A DNA stretch of 64,000 nt from assembly GCA_965656525.1 (NCBI GenBank), contig CBFHKY010000014.1:25123-89122 (forward strand). The letters run 5' to 3'. The first letter of the stretch is position 1, and every line of letters begins with the position of its first letter. The position numbers and the translations under genes were made by a program. The DNA comes from Pseudomaricurvus sp965656525 (lineage in GTDB: Bacteria > Pseudomonadota > Gammaproteobacteria > Pseudomonadales > Cellvibrionaceae). Under the pieces are notes generated by a model, which was not told the origin of the DNA, searched no databases, and saw only the letters and a program-made list of their open reading frames with translations. This document shows positions 7,394 through 16,295 of the stretch, one piece after another.

Positions 7394-9376
7394 ATGAAAT
7401 TTTTTGTCTTGCCCTTGATCGGTCTGACCTGGCTGTTATCGGCGTGTTCATCCAATGTGAATTCAGAACACACTCAGTCTACTGTCACGAAATGGGCCGA
7501 AACACAGTCTATGGAAGGTCGTCTGTTGCGATGGCTTTCCAATAAAGAGCAATCCGTCTTGCTGGCCAGTAGTGAGCAAAACGGCGTGATGATGTTTTCC
7601 AAAACCGGTAAATGGCTGGCTCAAACCGAATCAGGAGACACAAAAGTCATCGATACAATGGTCAGTTCTTCAGGCGTAAATTGGCTGACATGGTTTGATG
7701 AACAGCGCATGAAGCTGCAGTTGTCGCGCATTGCTGAGGTGGATGCGCCGATGGTCTCTCTGGAAATTTCACAACATTGGGCAGCTCCGGTTACGGCGAT
7801 GTGCTTTGATCAAGCATCGCAGCCTTTGTCTGATGATTGGGCAGGCGATTGGATGACGCTGTGGGTTGCGGATGAAAGTGGCATGGCGAGCCAGTTATTA
7901 TTACAAGCTTCTCAAGCGACTTTTTCTTATCAAGTTGTTCGTCAGGTGCCCGTGGGTGAAGGCGTGACGGCCTGTGCAATGGCTTCTAATGATCGACGTG
8001 TCATGTTTGCTCAGCAAGGTATCGGTGTGTTTTCTCTAAACGCGGATGAGGAAACGGATGAAGAACGCCGTCTGTTGGTGGCCGAAGGAGTAGATGGTTT
8101 TCATGAGGTCACGGATCTAGTGTCTTCAAAGCAGGGTGTTTATATCACCACGGATCAAGGTGGCTGGCTGTTAGACTCTGAGGACAAGCTTCAGAAGCTT
8201 GTAGACTGGTCATCGCTGGATGATGTGACCAGTGCGGCGTTTGTTGCTGGCGATAACGACAACGCTACCGCTGGTGGCGGGCAGGGACGCTGGTTGATGG
8301 TCACCGATGAAGGCGCAACGATTTGGCAGCAGCCTAAAGACTCTAATGCTCATCAGGTTGTGACCGATACCCCACCTTTGATGACAGACACAACCATAAC
8401 CTTGTTACCAACAGGGCAAACACAGGCGGTAGACAGTATTGGTGATGCGGCCGACGACCCTGAAATTTGGGTCAATCAAGCACAGCCAGCCGCGAGCTTG
8501 ATCTTTGGAACGGACAAAAAGAAAGGCTTGTGGGTGTATGATTTGAAGGGCGAGGCGAAGCAGTTTCTGCCTGTCGGACGAGTCAATAATGTGGATGTTC
8601 GCTATGGCGTCGAGTGGAAAGGCGAGGTAATGGATATCGCCATGACCACCAATCGCACTACCAATAATGTTGATTTGTTCAGTATTGATGTGGAAAGTGG
8701 CGAAGTAGCGCTGCTTACTCAAACCGTACTCGATGACTCTTTAGGTGAGCCTTACGGAGGTTGTTTACAGCAGGGTGATGATGCCCACAGCCTTTATGTT
8801 TGGGTCAATAATAAATCGGGTGAGTTTCAGCAGTGGAAAGTAGACTTCTCTAATCAGCAGATCACCAACACCATGACTCGTCGTTTCAGTATTGCCACCC
8901 AGCCAGAAGGTTGCGCAGTGGATGAAACTTATGGGCGCATGATTCTGGGTGAAGAAGATCACGGTCTTTGGGTGGTTGGAACAGCCTTCGATCAGGAGCC
9001 GGATCTACGTTTAATGGATAAAGTGGGTGGTGGGCACTTAGTGGCCGATGTTGAAGGTGTCACCGTGTACAAATCCGCAGCAGGGCATGGCTATATTGTG
9101 GTATCCAGTCAAGGTGACAATGCCTATGCGGTTTATGATCGACAGACATTGGATTATGTCGGGCGCTTTAGAGTGGGTTTGAATGGCCCCTTAGGTATAG
9201 ATGGCAGCTCTGAAACGGATGGCTTGGCGGTGGTATCGGCCAATTTAGGCGGTGATTTTGAGCAGGGGCTGCTGGTGGTTCAGGATGGGCGTAACCGCTT
9301 TCCGGATGCCCCGCAGAACTTTAAGCTGGTGCCGTGGGGCCATGTGGTTGATGGACTACATTTACCCCGCAAATAA
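7394..9376 (+). CDS. Dual-domain beta-propeller phytase, lipoprotein
   Basis: A 660-residue 3-phytase of the beta-propeller family, which hydrolyses myo-inositol hexakisphosphate with calcium. The signal peptide ends in a lipobox (LLSAC, Cys18), so it should be anchored to the outer or inner membrane. Residues about 25-320 form an incomplete N-terminal propeller domain, as in known dual-domain enzymes. The C-terminal catalytic propeller (about 340-660) carries both family motifs, DAADDPEIW (about 351-359) and NNVDVRY (about 398-404), plus IFGTDKKKGLWVYDL, DVEGVTVY, VSSQGDNAYAVYDR and GLLVVQDGRN. All expected catalytic blocks are present. It is preceded by a terminator-like hairpin and the TonB receptor, and ends 7 bp from a convergent deacetylase gene. 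Together with PhoX this is a phosphorus-scavenging set. Confidence 0.92.
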   Translation: MKFFVLPLIGLTWLLSACSSNVNSEHTQSTVTKWAETQSMEGRLLRWLSNKEQSVLLASSEQNGVMMFSKTGKWLAQTESGDTKVIDTMVSSSGVNWLTWFDEQRMKLQLSRIAEVDAPMVSLEISQHWAAPVTAMCFDQASQPLSDDWAGDWMTLWVADESGMASQLLLQASQATFSYQVVRQVPVGEGVTACAMASNDRRVMFAQQGIGVFSLNADEETDEERRLLVAEGVDGFHEVTDLVSSKQGVYITTDQGGWLLDSEDKLQKLVDWSSLDDVTSAAFVAGDNDNATAGGGQGRWLMVTDEGATIWQQPKDSNAHQVVTDTPPLMTDTTITLLPTGQTQAVDSIGDAADDPEIWVNQAQPAASLIFGTDKKKGLWVYDLKGEAKQFLPVGRVNNVDVRYGVEWKGEVMDIAMTTNRTTNNVDLFSIDVESGEVALLTQTVLDDSLGEPYGGCLQQGDDAHSLYVWVNNKSGEFQQWKVDFSNQQITNTMTRRFSIATQPEGCAVDETYGRMILGEEDHGLWVVGTAFDQEPDLRLMDKVGGGHLVADVEGVTVYKSAAGHGYIVVSSQGDNAYAVYDRQTLDYVGRFRVGLNGPLGIDGSSETDGLAVVSANLGGDFEQGLLVVQDGRNRFPDAPQNFKLVPWGHVVDGLHLPRK

Positions 9377-9383
9377 ACCAACG

Positions 9384-10385
9384 TTAGAAGATATGGTGGG
9401 CCATCAAAACAAAGCGGCTGAAGGATGTGTCTGAACCAATGGGGTAGCGGGGGATGTGGTAGTTGTCTTCCATCGGGGCAATGGCCGGCCCCGGTGTCAT
9501 GGTGACCGCGGACTGGATATGGTATTTGTTCAGAACGTGTTTGCAATGTTCGTCGAAGTCGATGTCTCGCCCATTGGGATAGGCAAAGTGCTCACAAACT
9601 GTTCCCGTAAAAGACTCAACATCACGAATGGATGCTTTGATTTCGTCGTACTTTTCATCGTCCGAGAGCAGACTTAAAATCGCATGGGATTGAGTGTGTG
9701 CACCGTACTCAATCAGAGGGTGGTCTTTCGTTCGCGCGATGGTATCTGAATCTATCATTCGGAAAGGCGAGTCTTTGGGCGTTGGTGGATTAACCGGTGT
9801 GTCTAAAAGCCGCTCTATCCCTTCGACTTTTTGCATAAGATCTTGTTGATGCAACTGCTTGAGTTCGTTTTGCAGGCTCTGGTTGCAGAAGGCTTTATCT
9901 TCACGTGAGGTGATAGGGTAATTTACCCCGCCCCACGACAGAACCGTTTTTTGTGTCGCTGACAGGGCTCTGATAATACGGGAAAACCAAGTGCATTCAT
10001 GACTGTTAATCAAATCACTGGTTAAATAAATAATGGCAGGGGCTTGGTATTTTTCTAGGATCGGGAGTGCTTGATCGATTTGGCTTTGAAACCCATCGTC
10101 AAACGTGATGACCGCACAAGGTTTGGTGACCGTGCCTTCTGCGAGCATTTCTACGGCTTGGCTGATTGATACGATGTCGAAATTTTTTGCCAGATAAGCA
10201 ATCTGACGCTCAAACTCATTGACGTCCAGAAAACACCAATCCGGGCAATCAAGCGGGGTGTCAATTAAAGCATGATAAGTAAAGATGCTGATGGCGTTCT
10301 GACGGAACCCCATAACCTGCACAAAGCGAAGTACTGGCGGGCAAGCAAGAAGTTGCACGAGTTGATTTTTTACCCATCCTTTCAC
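9384..10385 (-). CDS. Polysaccharide deacetylase family protein
   Basis: A 333-residue NodB-homology protein (carbohydrate esterase 4 family), which removes N- or O-acetyl groups from a polysaccharide. It carries motif 1 TFDDG (94-98), the zinc-binding HTQSH (His230, His234) and FAYPNGR further on, with about 95 residues inserted between motifs 1 and 2. A YHAL segment near residue 37 is common in this branch. No clear signal peptide is seen; the N-terminus is mildly hydrophobic. The start is a GTG at 10385 with a weak upstream GGGG; no better in-frame start precedes the conserved FTYHA. It is convergent with the phytase gene. The substrate (capsule, exopolysaccharide, peptidoglycan) cannot be told from sequence. 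Confidence 0.85.
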   Translation of the reverse strand: MKGWVKNQLVQLLACPPVLRFVQVMGFRQNAISIFTYHALIDTPLDCPDWCFLDVNEFERQIAYLAKNFDIVSISQAVEMLAEGTVTKPCAVITFDDGFQSQIDQALPILEKYQAPAIIYLTSDLINSHECTWFSRIIRALSATQKTVLSWGGVNYPITSREDKAFCNQSLQNELKQLHQQDLMQKVEGIERLLDTPVNPPTPKDSPFRMIDSDTIARTKDHPLIEYGAHTQSHAILSLLSDDEKYDEIKASIRDVESFTGTVCEHFAYPNGRDIDFDEHCKHVLNKYHIQSAVTMTPGPAIAPMEDNYHIPRYPIGSDTSFSRFVLMAHHIF

Positions 10386-10444
10386 GCAGACAGCCCCTTC
10401 GTGCGTTGTGGAGCAAACAATCAGAGCTGTCCAATCTAGCTCTA

Positions 10445-10464
10445 CTTTTACCGACAGGTAAAAG
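10445..10464. repeat. Perfect 8-bp inverted repeat upstream of the deacetylase gene
   Basis: CTTTTACC and GGTAAAAG flank a GACA spacer. It lies 60 bp upstream of the leftward deacetylase start, in promoter or leader position, so it could be an operator or an mRNA stem-loop. There is no adjacent T-run on either strand. Confidence 0.4.
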
Positions 10465-10643
10465 CCTAATAGTCCTAATTGAAATTGTAAAGAGTGTTTA
10501 TTATACGATAAAAAGTGTGAAGTCTGTCACGCTTTTATGGTGTTTTCACCGTTTTTGTCTCTAATATGTGCCGCTTTTTATCTTGAGTGGATGCGGAGCA
10601 CTGCAGTACTGGGGTTGTTGGGGGCTTTTAATAGTGGGTCGTG

Positions 10644-10746
10644 CTTTCTAATAATTCGTACTTTCTAATAATTCGTACTTTCTAATAATTCGTACTTTCT
10701 AATAATTCGTACTTTCTAAATAAGTCGTACTTTTTAATAAGTCGTA
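10644..10746. repeat. Six tandem copies of a ~17-bp repeat
   Basis: Units 1-4 (10644-10711) are identical 17-mers, CTTTCTAATAATTCGTA. Unit 5 (10712-10729) is an 18-bp variant with one extra A and TAAG for TAAT, and unit 6 (10730-10746) is a second variant. The period and head-to-tail order are unlike CRISPR, which needs unique spacers. The array lies about 200 bp upstream of queA. Identity of the inner copies indicates recent slippage or strand-slip expansion. Confidence 0.9.
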
Positions 10747-10941
10747 CTCCGATGTAGCCAGTAGTGGTTTGTGGCACTTGTAAGTGAGAAGCAAAACTCC
10801 CAGCTAAGCACTGAGAGAGCTTCTGTCGCCCAGTGAAGTAAATCGGTACGTTGAATTACGGCGCAAGTGGATTCCTGAATGGCCTCTAGCGTCGATTTCC
10901 TATACCCTTGCCCACTTGTTTTTGAGGGGGGAGAGAGCGCA

Positions 10942-12009
10942 ATGCGTCGCCAAGATTTCTACTATCAACTGCCTGATGAGTTAATTGCTCGACAGCCGAC
11001 AGCTGAACGCACCGGCAGTCGTTTGCTGCGTTTGGACGGTGACAGTGGTGCCATTCAGCATGGTCAATTTCCCGACCTGATGTCTTGGTTAGAGCCCAAT
11101 GATTTATTGGTCTTTAATAATACCCGTGTTATTCCTGCTCGAGTTTATGGTCAAAAGCCTTCCGGTGGCAAAGTAGAAGTATTGGTAGAACGAGTACTCG
11201 ACTCTCACCGAGTTTTAGCGCATACGCGCTCCAGCCGTTCCCCCAAAATTGGTACGCCTATAGTTTTGGAAGACGGTACCTTAATTACAGTGGTGGGTCG
11301 TCGCGACGCTTTGTTTGAACTTGAGTTTCCGGCCGATAAGCCAGCGTTACAGGTATTGGAACACATTGGTCATATGCCACTGCCGCCCTATATTGATAGA
11401 GAAGACGACTTAAACGATCGGGAGCGCTACCAAACGGTATACAGCGATCCAGCTAAGTTGGGCGCGGTTGCGGCCCCTACCGCCGGATTGCACTTCGATG
11501 ATCGGTTATTGCAGAGCCTGAAAGACAAAGGCGTCAATCTGGCGTTTGTGACACTGCATGTTGGCGCGGGAACATTCCAGCCAGTAAGAGTTGATAATAT
11601 CCTTGAGCATCAGATGCACAGTGAAATTATGGAGGTCGATGCTTCCGTTTGTGAGCAGGTTAAGCGCGCCAAGGCACAGGGCGGCCGTGTAATTGCGGTA
11701 GGCACGACCAGCGTACGCTGCTTAGAGACCGCTTCACAGCAGGGTGAAATCGAGCCGTATCAGGGCGAAACCAATATTTTTATTTATCCCAGTTATCAGT
11801 TCAAGACTGTGGATGGGTTAGTTACAAACTTTCACCTGCCAGAGTCGACACTGCTGATGTTGGTGTCGGCGTTTGCCGGTTATCGACATGTGATGTCGGC
11901 TTATGATGAAGCTGTTGCCGAGCGTTATCGTTTTTTCAGTTATGGTGATGCGATGTTCATGACTCGCAACCCGAATGCGACAATCGAGGAGGTTGGTCTT
12001 GAACCCTGA
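10942..12009 (+). CDS. queA: S-adenosylmethionine:tRNA ribosyltransferase-isomerase
   Basis: Converts preQ1 in the wobble position of tRNA to epoxyqueuosine, using the ribosyl group of S-adenosylmethionine. The product is 355 residues, against 356 in E. coli, and begins MRRQDFYYQLPDELIARQP as the family does. Conserved blocks include NDLLVFNNTRVIPAR, HIGHMPLPPYIDR, AAPTAGLHFD, HVGAGTFQPV and TNFHLPESTLLMLVSAFAG. The ATG at 10942 follows a purine-rich GGGGGGAGAGAG ribosome site. It overlaps tgt by 11 bp, so the two are translationally coupled; the pair performs consecutive steps of queuosine modification. Confidence 0.97.
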   Translation: MRRQDFYYQLPDELIARQPTAERTGSRLLRLDGDSGAIQHGQFPDLMSWLEPNDLLVFNNTRVIPARVYGQKPSGGKVEVLVERVLDSHRVLAHTRSSRSPKIGTPIVLEDGTLITVVGRRDALFELEFPADKPALQVLEHIGHMPLPPYIDREDDLNDRERYQTVYSDPAKLGAVAAPTAGLHFDDRLLQSLKDKGVNLAFVTLHVGAGTFQPVRVDNILEHQMHSEIMEVDASVCEQVKRAKAQGGRVIAVGTTSVRCLETASQQGEIEPYQGETNIFIYPSYQFKTVDGLVTNFHLPESTLLMLVSAFAGYRHVMSAYDEAVAERYRFFSYGDAMFMTRNPNATIEEVGLEP

Positions 12010-13159
12010 AACCGTCAGTAAACGGGAATCCTGTTTTCTAGATTTTGAATTGGATACCACGCAAGGGAAAGCCCGTCGTGGTCGTTTGAAGTTTCCCCGT
12101 GGCGTTGTGGAAACACCGGCGTTCATGCCAGTTGGCACTTATGGCACAGTCAAAGGTATGTTGCCCCGCGACATTGAAGCCATCGGTGCCGACATCATTC
12201 TTGGAAATACCTTCCACCTAATGTTGCGGCCTGGCACGGAAGTGATTAAGGCACACGGGGATCTGCATGACTTTGCTCAATGGCAGAAGCCTATCCTTAC
12301 GGATTCCGGTGGCTTTCAAGTGTTCAGCTTAGGGAAAATGCGCAAAATCACTGAAGCGGGTGTGACGTTTCGCTCGCCAATCGACGGCAGCAAGGTTGAG
12401 TTAAATCCAGAAAAAGCCATCGCCGTGCAAAGAGATCTCGGTTCCGATGTGGTTATGATTTTTGATGAGTGCACCCCTTACCCAGCAACTGAGAAAGAAG
12501 CCAGAGATTCGATGGCCCTTTCTCTGCGCTGGGCGCAACGCAGCAAAGATGCACATGGTGACAGTCCTTCGGCTTTATTTGGGATTGTTCAAGGCGGTAT
12601 GTATGAGCATTTGCGTACCGAATCTTTAAAGGGCTTGGAAGACATTGGTTTTGATGGTTACGCCATCGGCGGGTTGTCGGTGGGTGAACCCAAAGAAGAT
12701 ATGATCCGCATATTGGATCATTTAGCCAGTGATATGCCAGTGGATAAGCCTCGCTATTTAATGGGGGTGGGTAAGCCTGCGGATATTGTTGAAGCGGTAC
12801 GTCGCGGAGTGGACATGTTTGATTGCGTGATGCCAACTCGAAACGCTCGCAACGGCCACCTGTTTACCTCAGAAGGCGTTATTAAGATCCGCAATGCCAA
12901 GCACCGTCACGACACATCACCCTTGGATGCTCGTTGTGACTGCTACACCTGCAGCAATTTTAGTCGAAGCTATTTACATCATTTGGATAAATGCGGTGAA
13001 ATCCTGGGGGCGCAACTGAATACCATTCATAATTTACGTTTTTATCAGAACTTGATGTCAGGCTTGCGCGATGCGATCAGTGGGCATCAGCTGGATGAGT
13101 TTATTGCTGAATTTTACGAGCTTCAGGGGTTGGAAGTACCGGCTTTGCCTGAATCTTGA
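11999..13159 (+). CDS. tgt: tRNA-guanine transglycosylase
   Basis: Exchanges guanine-34 for preQ1 in tRNAs with GUN anticodons, the step before QueA. The catalytic core is present: DSGGFQVFSLG, GSKVELNPEKAIAVQ, IFDECTPYP, GIVQGGMYEHLR, MGVGKPADIVEAV with the catalytic Asp in DMFDCVMPTRNARNG, and the zinc site CDCYTCSNFSRSYLHH. The start chosen is the TTG at 11999, with GAGGAGG six bases upstream, giving 386 residues; E. coli has 375. An in-frame ATG at 11975 lacks a ribosome site. About 10 residues precede the family start (FELDTT). Confidence 0.95.
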   Translation: MNPETVSKRESCFLDFELDTTQGKARRGRLKFPRGVVETPAFMPVGTYGTVKGMLPRDIEAIGADIILGNTFHLMLRPGTEVIKAHGDLHDFAQWQKPILTDSGGFQVFSLGKMRKITEAGVTFRSPIDGSKVELNPEKAIAVQRDLGSDVVMIFDECTPYPATEKEARDSMALSLRWAQRSKDAHGDSPSALFGIVQGGMYEHLRTESLKGLEDIGFDGYAIGGLSVGEPKEDMIRILDHLASDMPVDKPRYLMGVGKPADIVEAVRRGVDMFDCVMPTRNARNGHLFTSEGVIKIRNAKHRHDTSPLDARCDCYTCSNFSRSYLHHLDKCGEILGAQLNTIHNLRFYQNLMSGLRDAISGHQLDEFIAEFYELQGLEVPALPES

Positions 13160-13204
13160 GTATAATGTCGCACTTTTGATGGTAGGGTGCAGCGAAAGCT
13201 GCAC
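13160..13204 (+). promoter_or_regulatory. -10-like box and GAAA-tetraloop hairpin before secD
   Basis: A TATAAT hexamer (13160-13165) directly follows tgt, although I see no good -35 at the right distance. Twenty bases on, GTGCAGC (13187-13193) and GCTGCAC (13198-13204) form a perfect 7-bp stem closed by a GAAA tetraloop. There is no T-run, so it is not an intrinsic terminator. It may be a stable cap on the secDF leader. The usual yajC gene is missing from this gap. Confidence 0.4.
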
Positions 13205-13259
13205 TAAATAAGTACGAAAACACAAAGAAATTGGGCTCAGAGGCCTCTTTGGAAAGTTT

Positions 13260-15131
13260 ATGAATCGTTATCCTCTATGGAAAAATCTGTTGGTGTTGTT
13301 TATCGCGGCACTTGGTGTTGTCTATTCGGCTGCCAATTTGTACGCACCTGATCCCGCTATTCAGGTTTCTGGGCAGTCTAGTGCTACCGTTATTGATGAG
13401 CGCACGTTGTCCATGGTGACAAAAGTGTTGGATGACGCCGGTATTGGTTATTTTGGTGAAGAGTCTAATGGTAAAAGCGGTTTACTGCGCCTGACCGATG
13501 TTGATGATCAATTGGCGGCGAAGCAGTTGATCCAGACAGAGCTTGGTTACAATTACGTCGTCGCTTTGAACTTGGCGCCCACCACACCTGAATGGTTGCG
13601 CAGTCTGGGCGGCGAACCGATGAAGTTAGGTTTGGACTTGGCCGGTGGGGTGCACTTTTTGTTAGAAGTGGATACAAAATCCGCGGTTGCCAAGCGTCTT
13701 GAGATTACCGTAGATGATATGAAGGCGGCACTGCGCAAGGCCAAATTGCGTTATCTTGCTGTCAACTTAGATGATAAAAACTCCGTTACCGCCATCTTTA
13801 ATTCAGCGGAAACCCGTGACGACGCCAGCGCGATGTTACGCACGGAATACTCAAATCTCGTGCGTGAAGAAGAAGACGATGGTGAACGCTTCTTGTTGCA
13901 CATGCACATGAGTGAGACGGCCGTACGTGAAATTGAAGATTATGCCGTCAGTCAAAACCTTACCACTCTGCGCAACCGAGTTAATGAACTGGGTGTGTCT
14001 GAGCCCATTGTGCAGCGTCAGGGCCGAACGCGTATCGTTGTAGAATTGCCCGGCGTACAGGATACCGCCGAAGCAAAACGTATCATTGGTAAAACGGCGA
14101 ATCTGGAGTTTCGTTTAGAGGCTAGACCTTCAGAATTGGTTACCCGTAAGGAAGCTTTTCCCTATCGCAATGAGTTAGACCAACGCCGTTGGGGGGATGC
14201 GTACTTAGAGAAAAAGCTGATCTTGTCTGGTGATCATGTTTCCAAGGCACAATCGAGCTTTGATGGCCAAACGGGGCAGCCGCAAGTCAACATTACTTTG
14301 GACAATGTTGGTGGCACTAAAATGCATCGCGCTACGCGCAACAATGTGGGTCGCAAAATGGGTGTGTTGTTTATCGAACACAAAACCCAAATGAACTATG
14401 TGATCAATGATAAGGGCGAGCAAGAAGCCATTCCGAATCAAATTGTTGAAAAGAAAATCATCAGTTTGGCAACCATTCAAAGCGCTTTGGGGGTTCAGTT
14501 CCGCATTACTGGTTTGGATAATCCCGGCGAGGCTTCAGAGCTGGCATTATTGCTTCGCGCAGGTGCTTTAGCGGCCCCAATGTACTTTGTGGAAGAACGC
14601 ACTATTGGCCCATCATTGGGTGCAGACAACATTGATGTTGGTGTAACGTCCGTACAGATCGGTTTGGCCTTAGTACTGATATTTATGCTGTTCTATTACA
14701 AGGTGTTTGGTCTGGCTGCAAATGTGGCGCTGTCATTGAACCTTGTCTTGTTGGTGGCGTGCATGTCATTGCTCGGTGCCACTCTGACCTTGCCGGGTAT
14801 TGCCGGTATTGTACTGACTGTAGGCATGGCGGTAGATGCCAACGTGCTGATTTTCTCCCGTATCCGTGAAGAGCTTGCCAATGGTATGCCGCCTCAGTCA
14901 GCGATCTCTTCTGGGTTTGATCGTGCTTTCACCACCATTTTGGACGCCAATATCACCACGCTCATTGTAGCTGTAATTCTGTACGGTATTGGTTCTGGGC
15001 CGGTGCAAGGTTTTGCGGTTACCTTATCCATTGGCATTCTTACGTCTATGTTCACGGCGATCGTGGGCACAAGAGCCATCATTAATCTCATCTACGGCCG
15101 TCGCGCCAGAATTGAAAAACTCTGGATTTAA
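13260..15131 (+). CDS. secD: Protein translocase subunit SecD
   Basis: Inner-membrane partner of SecYEG that uses the proton motive force to help pull exported proteins through the membrane. The 623-residue product (E. coli 615) has a first membrane helix (about 8-28), a large periplasmic part with MKLGLDLAGGVHFLLEVD at about 121-138, and a C-terminal five-helix RND-type membrane domain. The latter carries the conserved VDANVLIFSRIREEL and FDRAFTTILDANITTLI. It runs directly into secF and forms the SecDF complex with it. Confidence 0.97.
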   Translation: MNRYPLWKNLLVLFIAALGVVYSAANLYAPDPAIQVSGQSSATVIDERTLSMVTKVLDDAGIGYFGEESNGKSGLLRLTDVDDQLAAKQLIQTELGYNYVVALNLAPTTPEWLRSLGGEPMKLGLDLAGGVHFLLEVDTKSAVAKRLEITVDDMKAALRKAKLRYLAVNLDDKNSVTAIFNSAETRDDASAMLRTEYSNLVREEEDDGERFLLHMHMSETAVREIEDYAVSQNLTTLRNRVNELGVSEPIVQRQGRTRIVVELPGVQDTAEAKRIIGKTANLEFRLEARPSELVTRKEAFPYRNELDQRRWGDAYLEKKLILSGDHVSKAQSSFDGQTGQPQVNITLDNVGGTKMHRATRNNVGRKMGVLFIEHKTQMNYVINDKGEQEAIPNQIVEKKIISLATIQSALGVQFRITGLDNPGEASELALLLRAGALAAPMYFVEERTIGPSLGADNIDVGVTSVQIGLALVLIFMLFYYKVFGLAANVALSLNLVLLVACMSLLGATLTLPGIAGIVLTVGMAVDANVLIFSRIREELANGMPPQSAISSGFDRAFTTILDANITTLIVAVILYGIGSGPVQGFAVTLSIGILTSMFTAIVGTRAIINLIYGRRARIEKLWI

Positions 15132-15167
15132 TTGAGCGAATCATTCACGGCGATAGAGGATTTACAC

Positions 15168-16094
15168 ATGTTAGAAGAAGCAAAAACGATCAATTTTATG
15201 GGCAAGCGCAAGATTGCCGCGGCACTGTCTATTGTTTTTCTGTTGGCATCGGTTGCGTCATTAGTTGTCAATGGGTTGAAATTTGGGTTGGACTTCACCG
15301 GTGGTACGCAAATTGAAGTGGGTTTTCAGCAGCCCGCTGATTTAAGTCAGGTGCGTACCGATTTAAGCAATGCCGGATTTGAAGATGCGGTAGTGGTGTA
15401 CTTTGGTGCCGAAACCGATGTCTTGATTCGCTTGCAAGAAGGCATTGTCGCCGGTATGGGGGATCAAGTTCTGGCGGCGCTGAATCAGAATTCGGCCGAT
15501 CCCGTAGAGCTGCGACGTGTCGAGTTTGTTGGCCCGCAAGTAGGTGAAGAGCTGCGTGATGAAGGTGGCTTGGGTTTGCTGTTTGCTCTACTGGTCGTAA
15601 TGGCGTATGTCGCTATGCGTTTCCAGTTCAAGTTTTCTGTGGGTGCTGTGGCCGCATTGGCCCATGATGTGATTCTTGTTTTAGGTTTTTTCTCTATCAC
15701 ACAGATGGACTTCGATCTTACTGTACTTGCGGCGGTTTTGGCGGTGATTGGTTACTCCCTTAACGACACCATTGTGGTAGCCGATCGAGTGCGAGAGAAC
15801 TTTCGCAAAATTCGAGGTGAAACACCCCATCAAGTGATTAATATTTCTTTAACGCAAACCTTGGGTCGCACGTTGATCACCTCTTTGACCACCATCATGG
15901 TGTTGTTGGCGCTGTTCTTTTTTGGCGGTGAGATGATTCACGGTTTCTCGTCAGCGTTACTGGTAGGGGTATTAGTGGGTACGTATTCCTCTATCTACGT
16001 CGCCAGCAATATTTTGTTGGCCATGAACATCAGCAAAGAAGACTTGATGCTGCCAGTCAAAGAAGAAGGCGAAGAGCAAGACGAAATGCCCTAA
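15168..16094 (+). CDS. secF: Protein translocase subunit SecF
   Basis: Second half of the SecDF export complex. The 308-residue product (E. coli 323) shows the FGLDFTGGTQIEVGF signature after the first membrane segment, then GPQVGEELRDEGGLGLLFALL and the membrane block GYSLNDTIVVADRVREN and TLGRTLITSLTTIMVLLALFF. The ATG at 15168 has GAGGA eight bases upstream. A TTG at 15132, immediately after the secD stop, would add 12 poorly conserved residues. It is co-transcribed with secD. Confidence 0.95.
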   Translation: MLEEAKTINFMGKRKIAAALSIVFLLASVASLVVNGLKFGLDFTGGTQIEVGFQQPADLSQVRTDLSNAGFEDAVVVYFGAETDVLIRLQEGIVAGMGDQVLAALNQNSADPVELRRVEFVGPQVGEELRDEGGLGLLFALLVVMAYVAMRFQFKFSVGAVAALAHDVILVLGFFSITQMDFDLTVLAAVLAVIGYSLNDTIVVADRVRENFRKIRGETPHQVINISLTQTLGRTLITSLTTIMVLLALFFFGGEMIHGFSSALLVGVLVGTYSSIYVASNILLAMNISKEDLMLPVKEEGEEQDEMP

Positions 16095-16185
16095 CACTCT
16101 TTTGAGTTCTGACCACGCAGCCGGCGATACCGTTGCCTTATTGAACAGGGGATATATTCTTTAGCCTGATTTTTATAATGAAATG

Positions 16186-16226
16186 ATGGAAACTGATAAC
16201 GTGTTAGAGGCGTTATCGGTTTCCAT
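16186..16226 (+). terminator. Long perfect hairpin downstream of secF
   Basis: ATGGAAACTGATAACG (16186-16201) pairs with CGTTATCGGTTTCCAT (16211-16226) over 16 consecutive pairs, one being a U-G wobble, around a 9-nt loop. It lies 92 bp after secF and probably ends or protects the queA-tgt-secDF message. A proper T-run is not adjacent (TGTCAAAAGTTGTTT follows), so it could instead act as a 3' stabiliser. Confidence 0.55.
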
Positions 16227-16295
16227 GTCAAAAGTTGTTTAATAGCGCTTTTAATTTTAAGACTGGTTTCATTCAGGGATTGACTAGAGTCAGAA

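Larger units (their letters stand above)
10386..10941. other. 556-bp non-coding region upstream of queA
   Basis: The gap between two divergent genes holds a small inverted repeat at 10445-10464 and a tandem-repeat block at 10644-10746 (both listed separately). The rest is AT-rich, with no reading frame I would defend. An in-frame ATG at 10879 upstream of queA is ignored because the ATG at 10942 has the strong ribosome site and matches the family N-terminus. Confidence 0.6.

Noticed and set aside
10644..10746. CRISPR array
   Set aside because: The units are contiguous with no unique spacers, and no cas gene is present.
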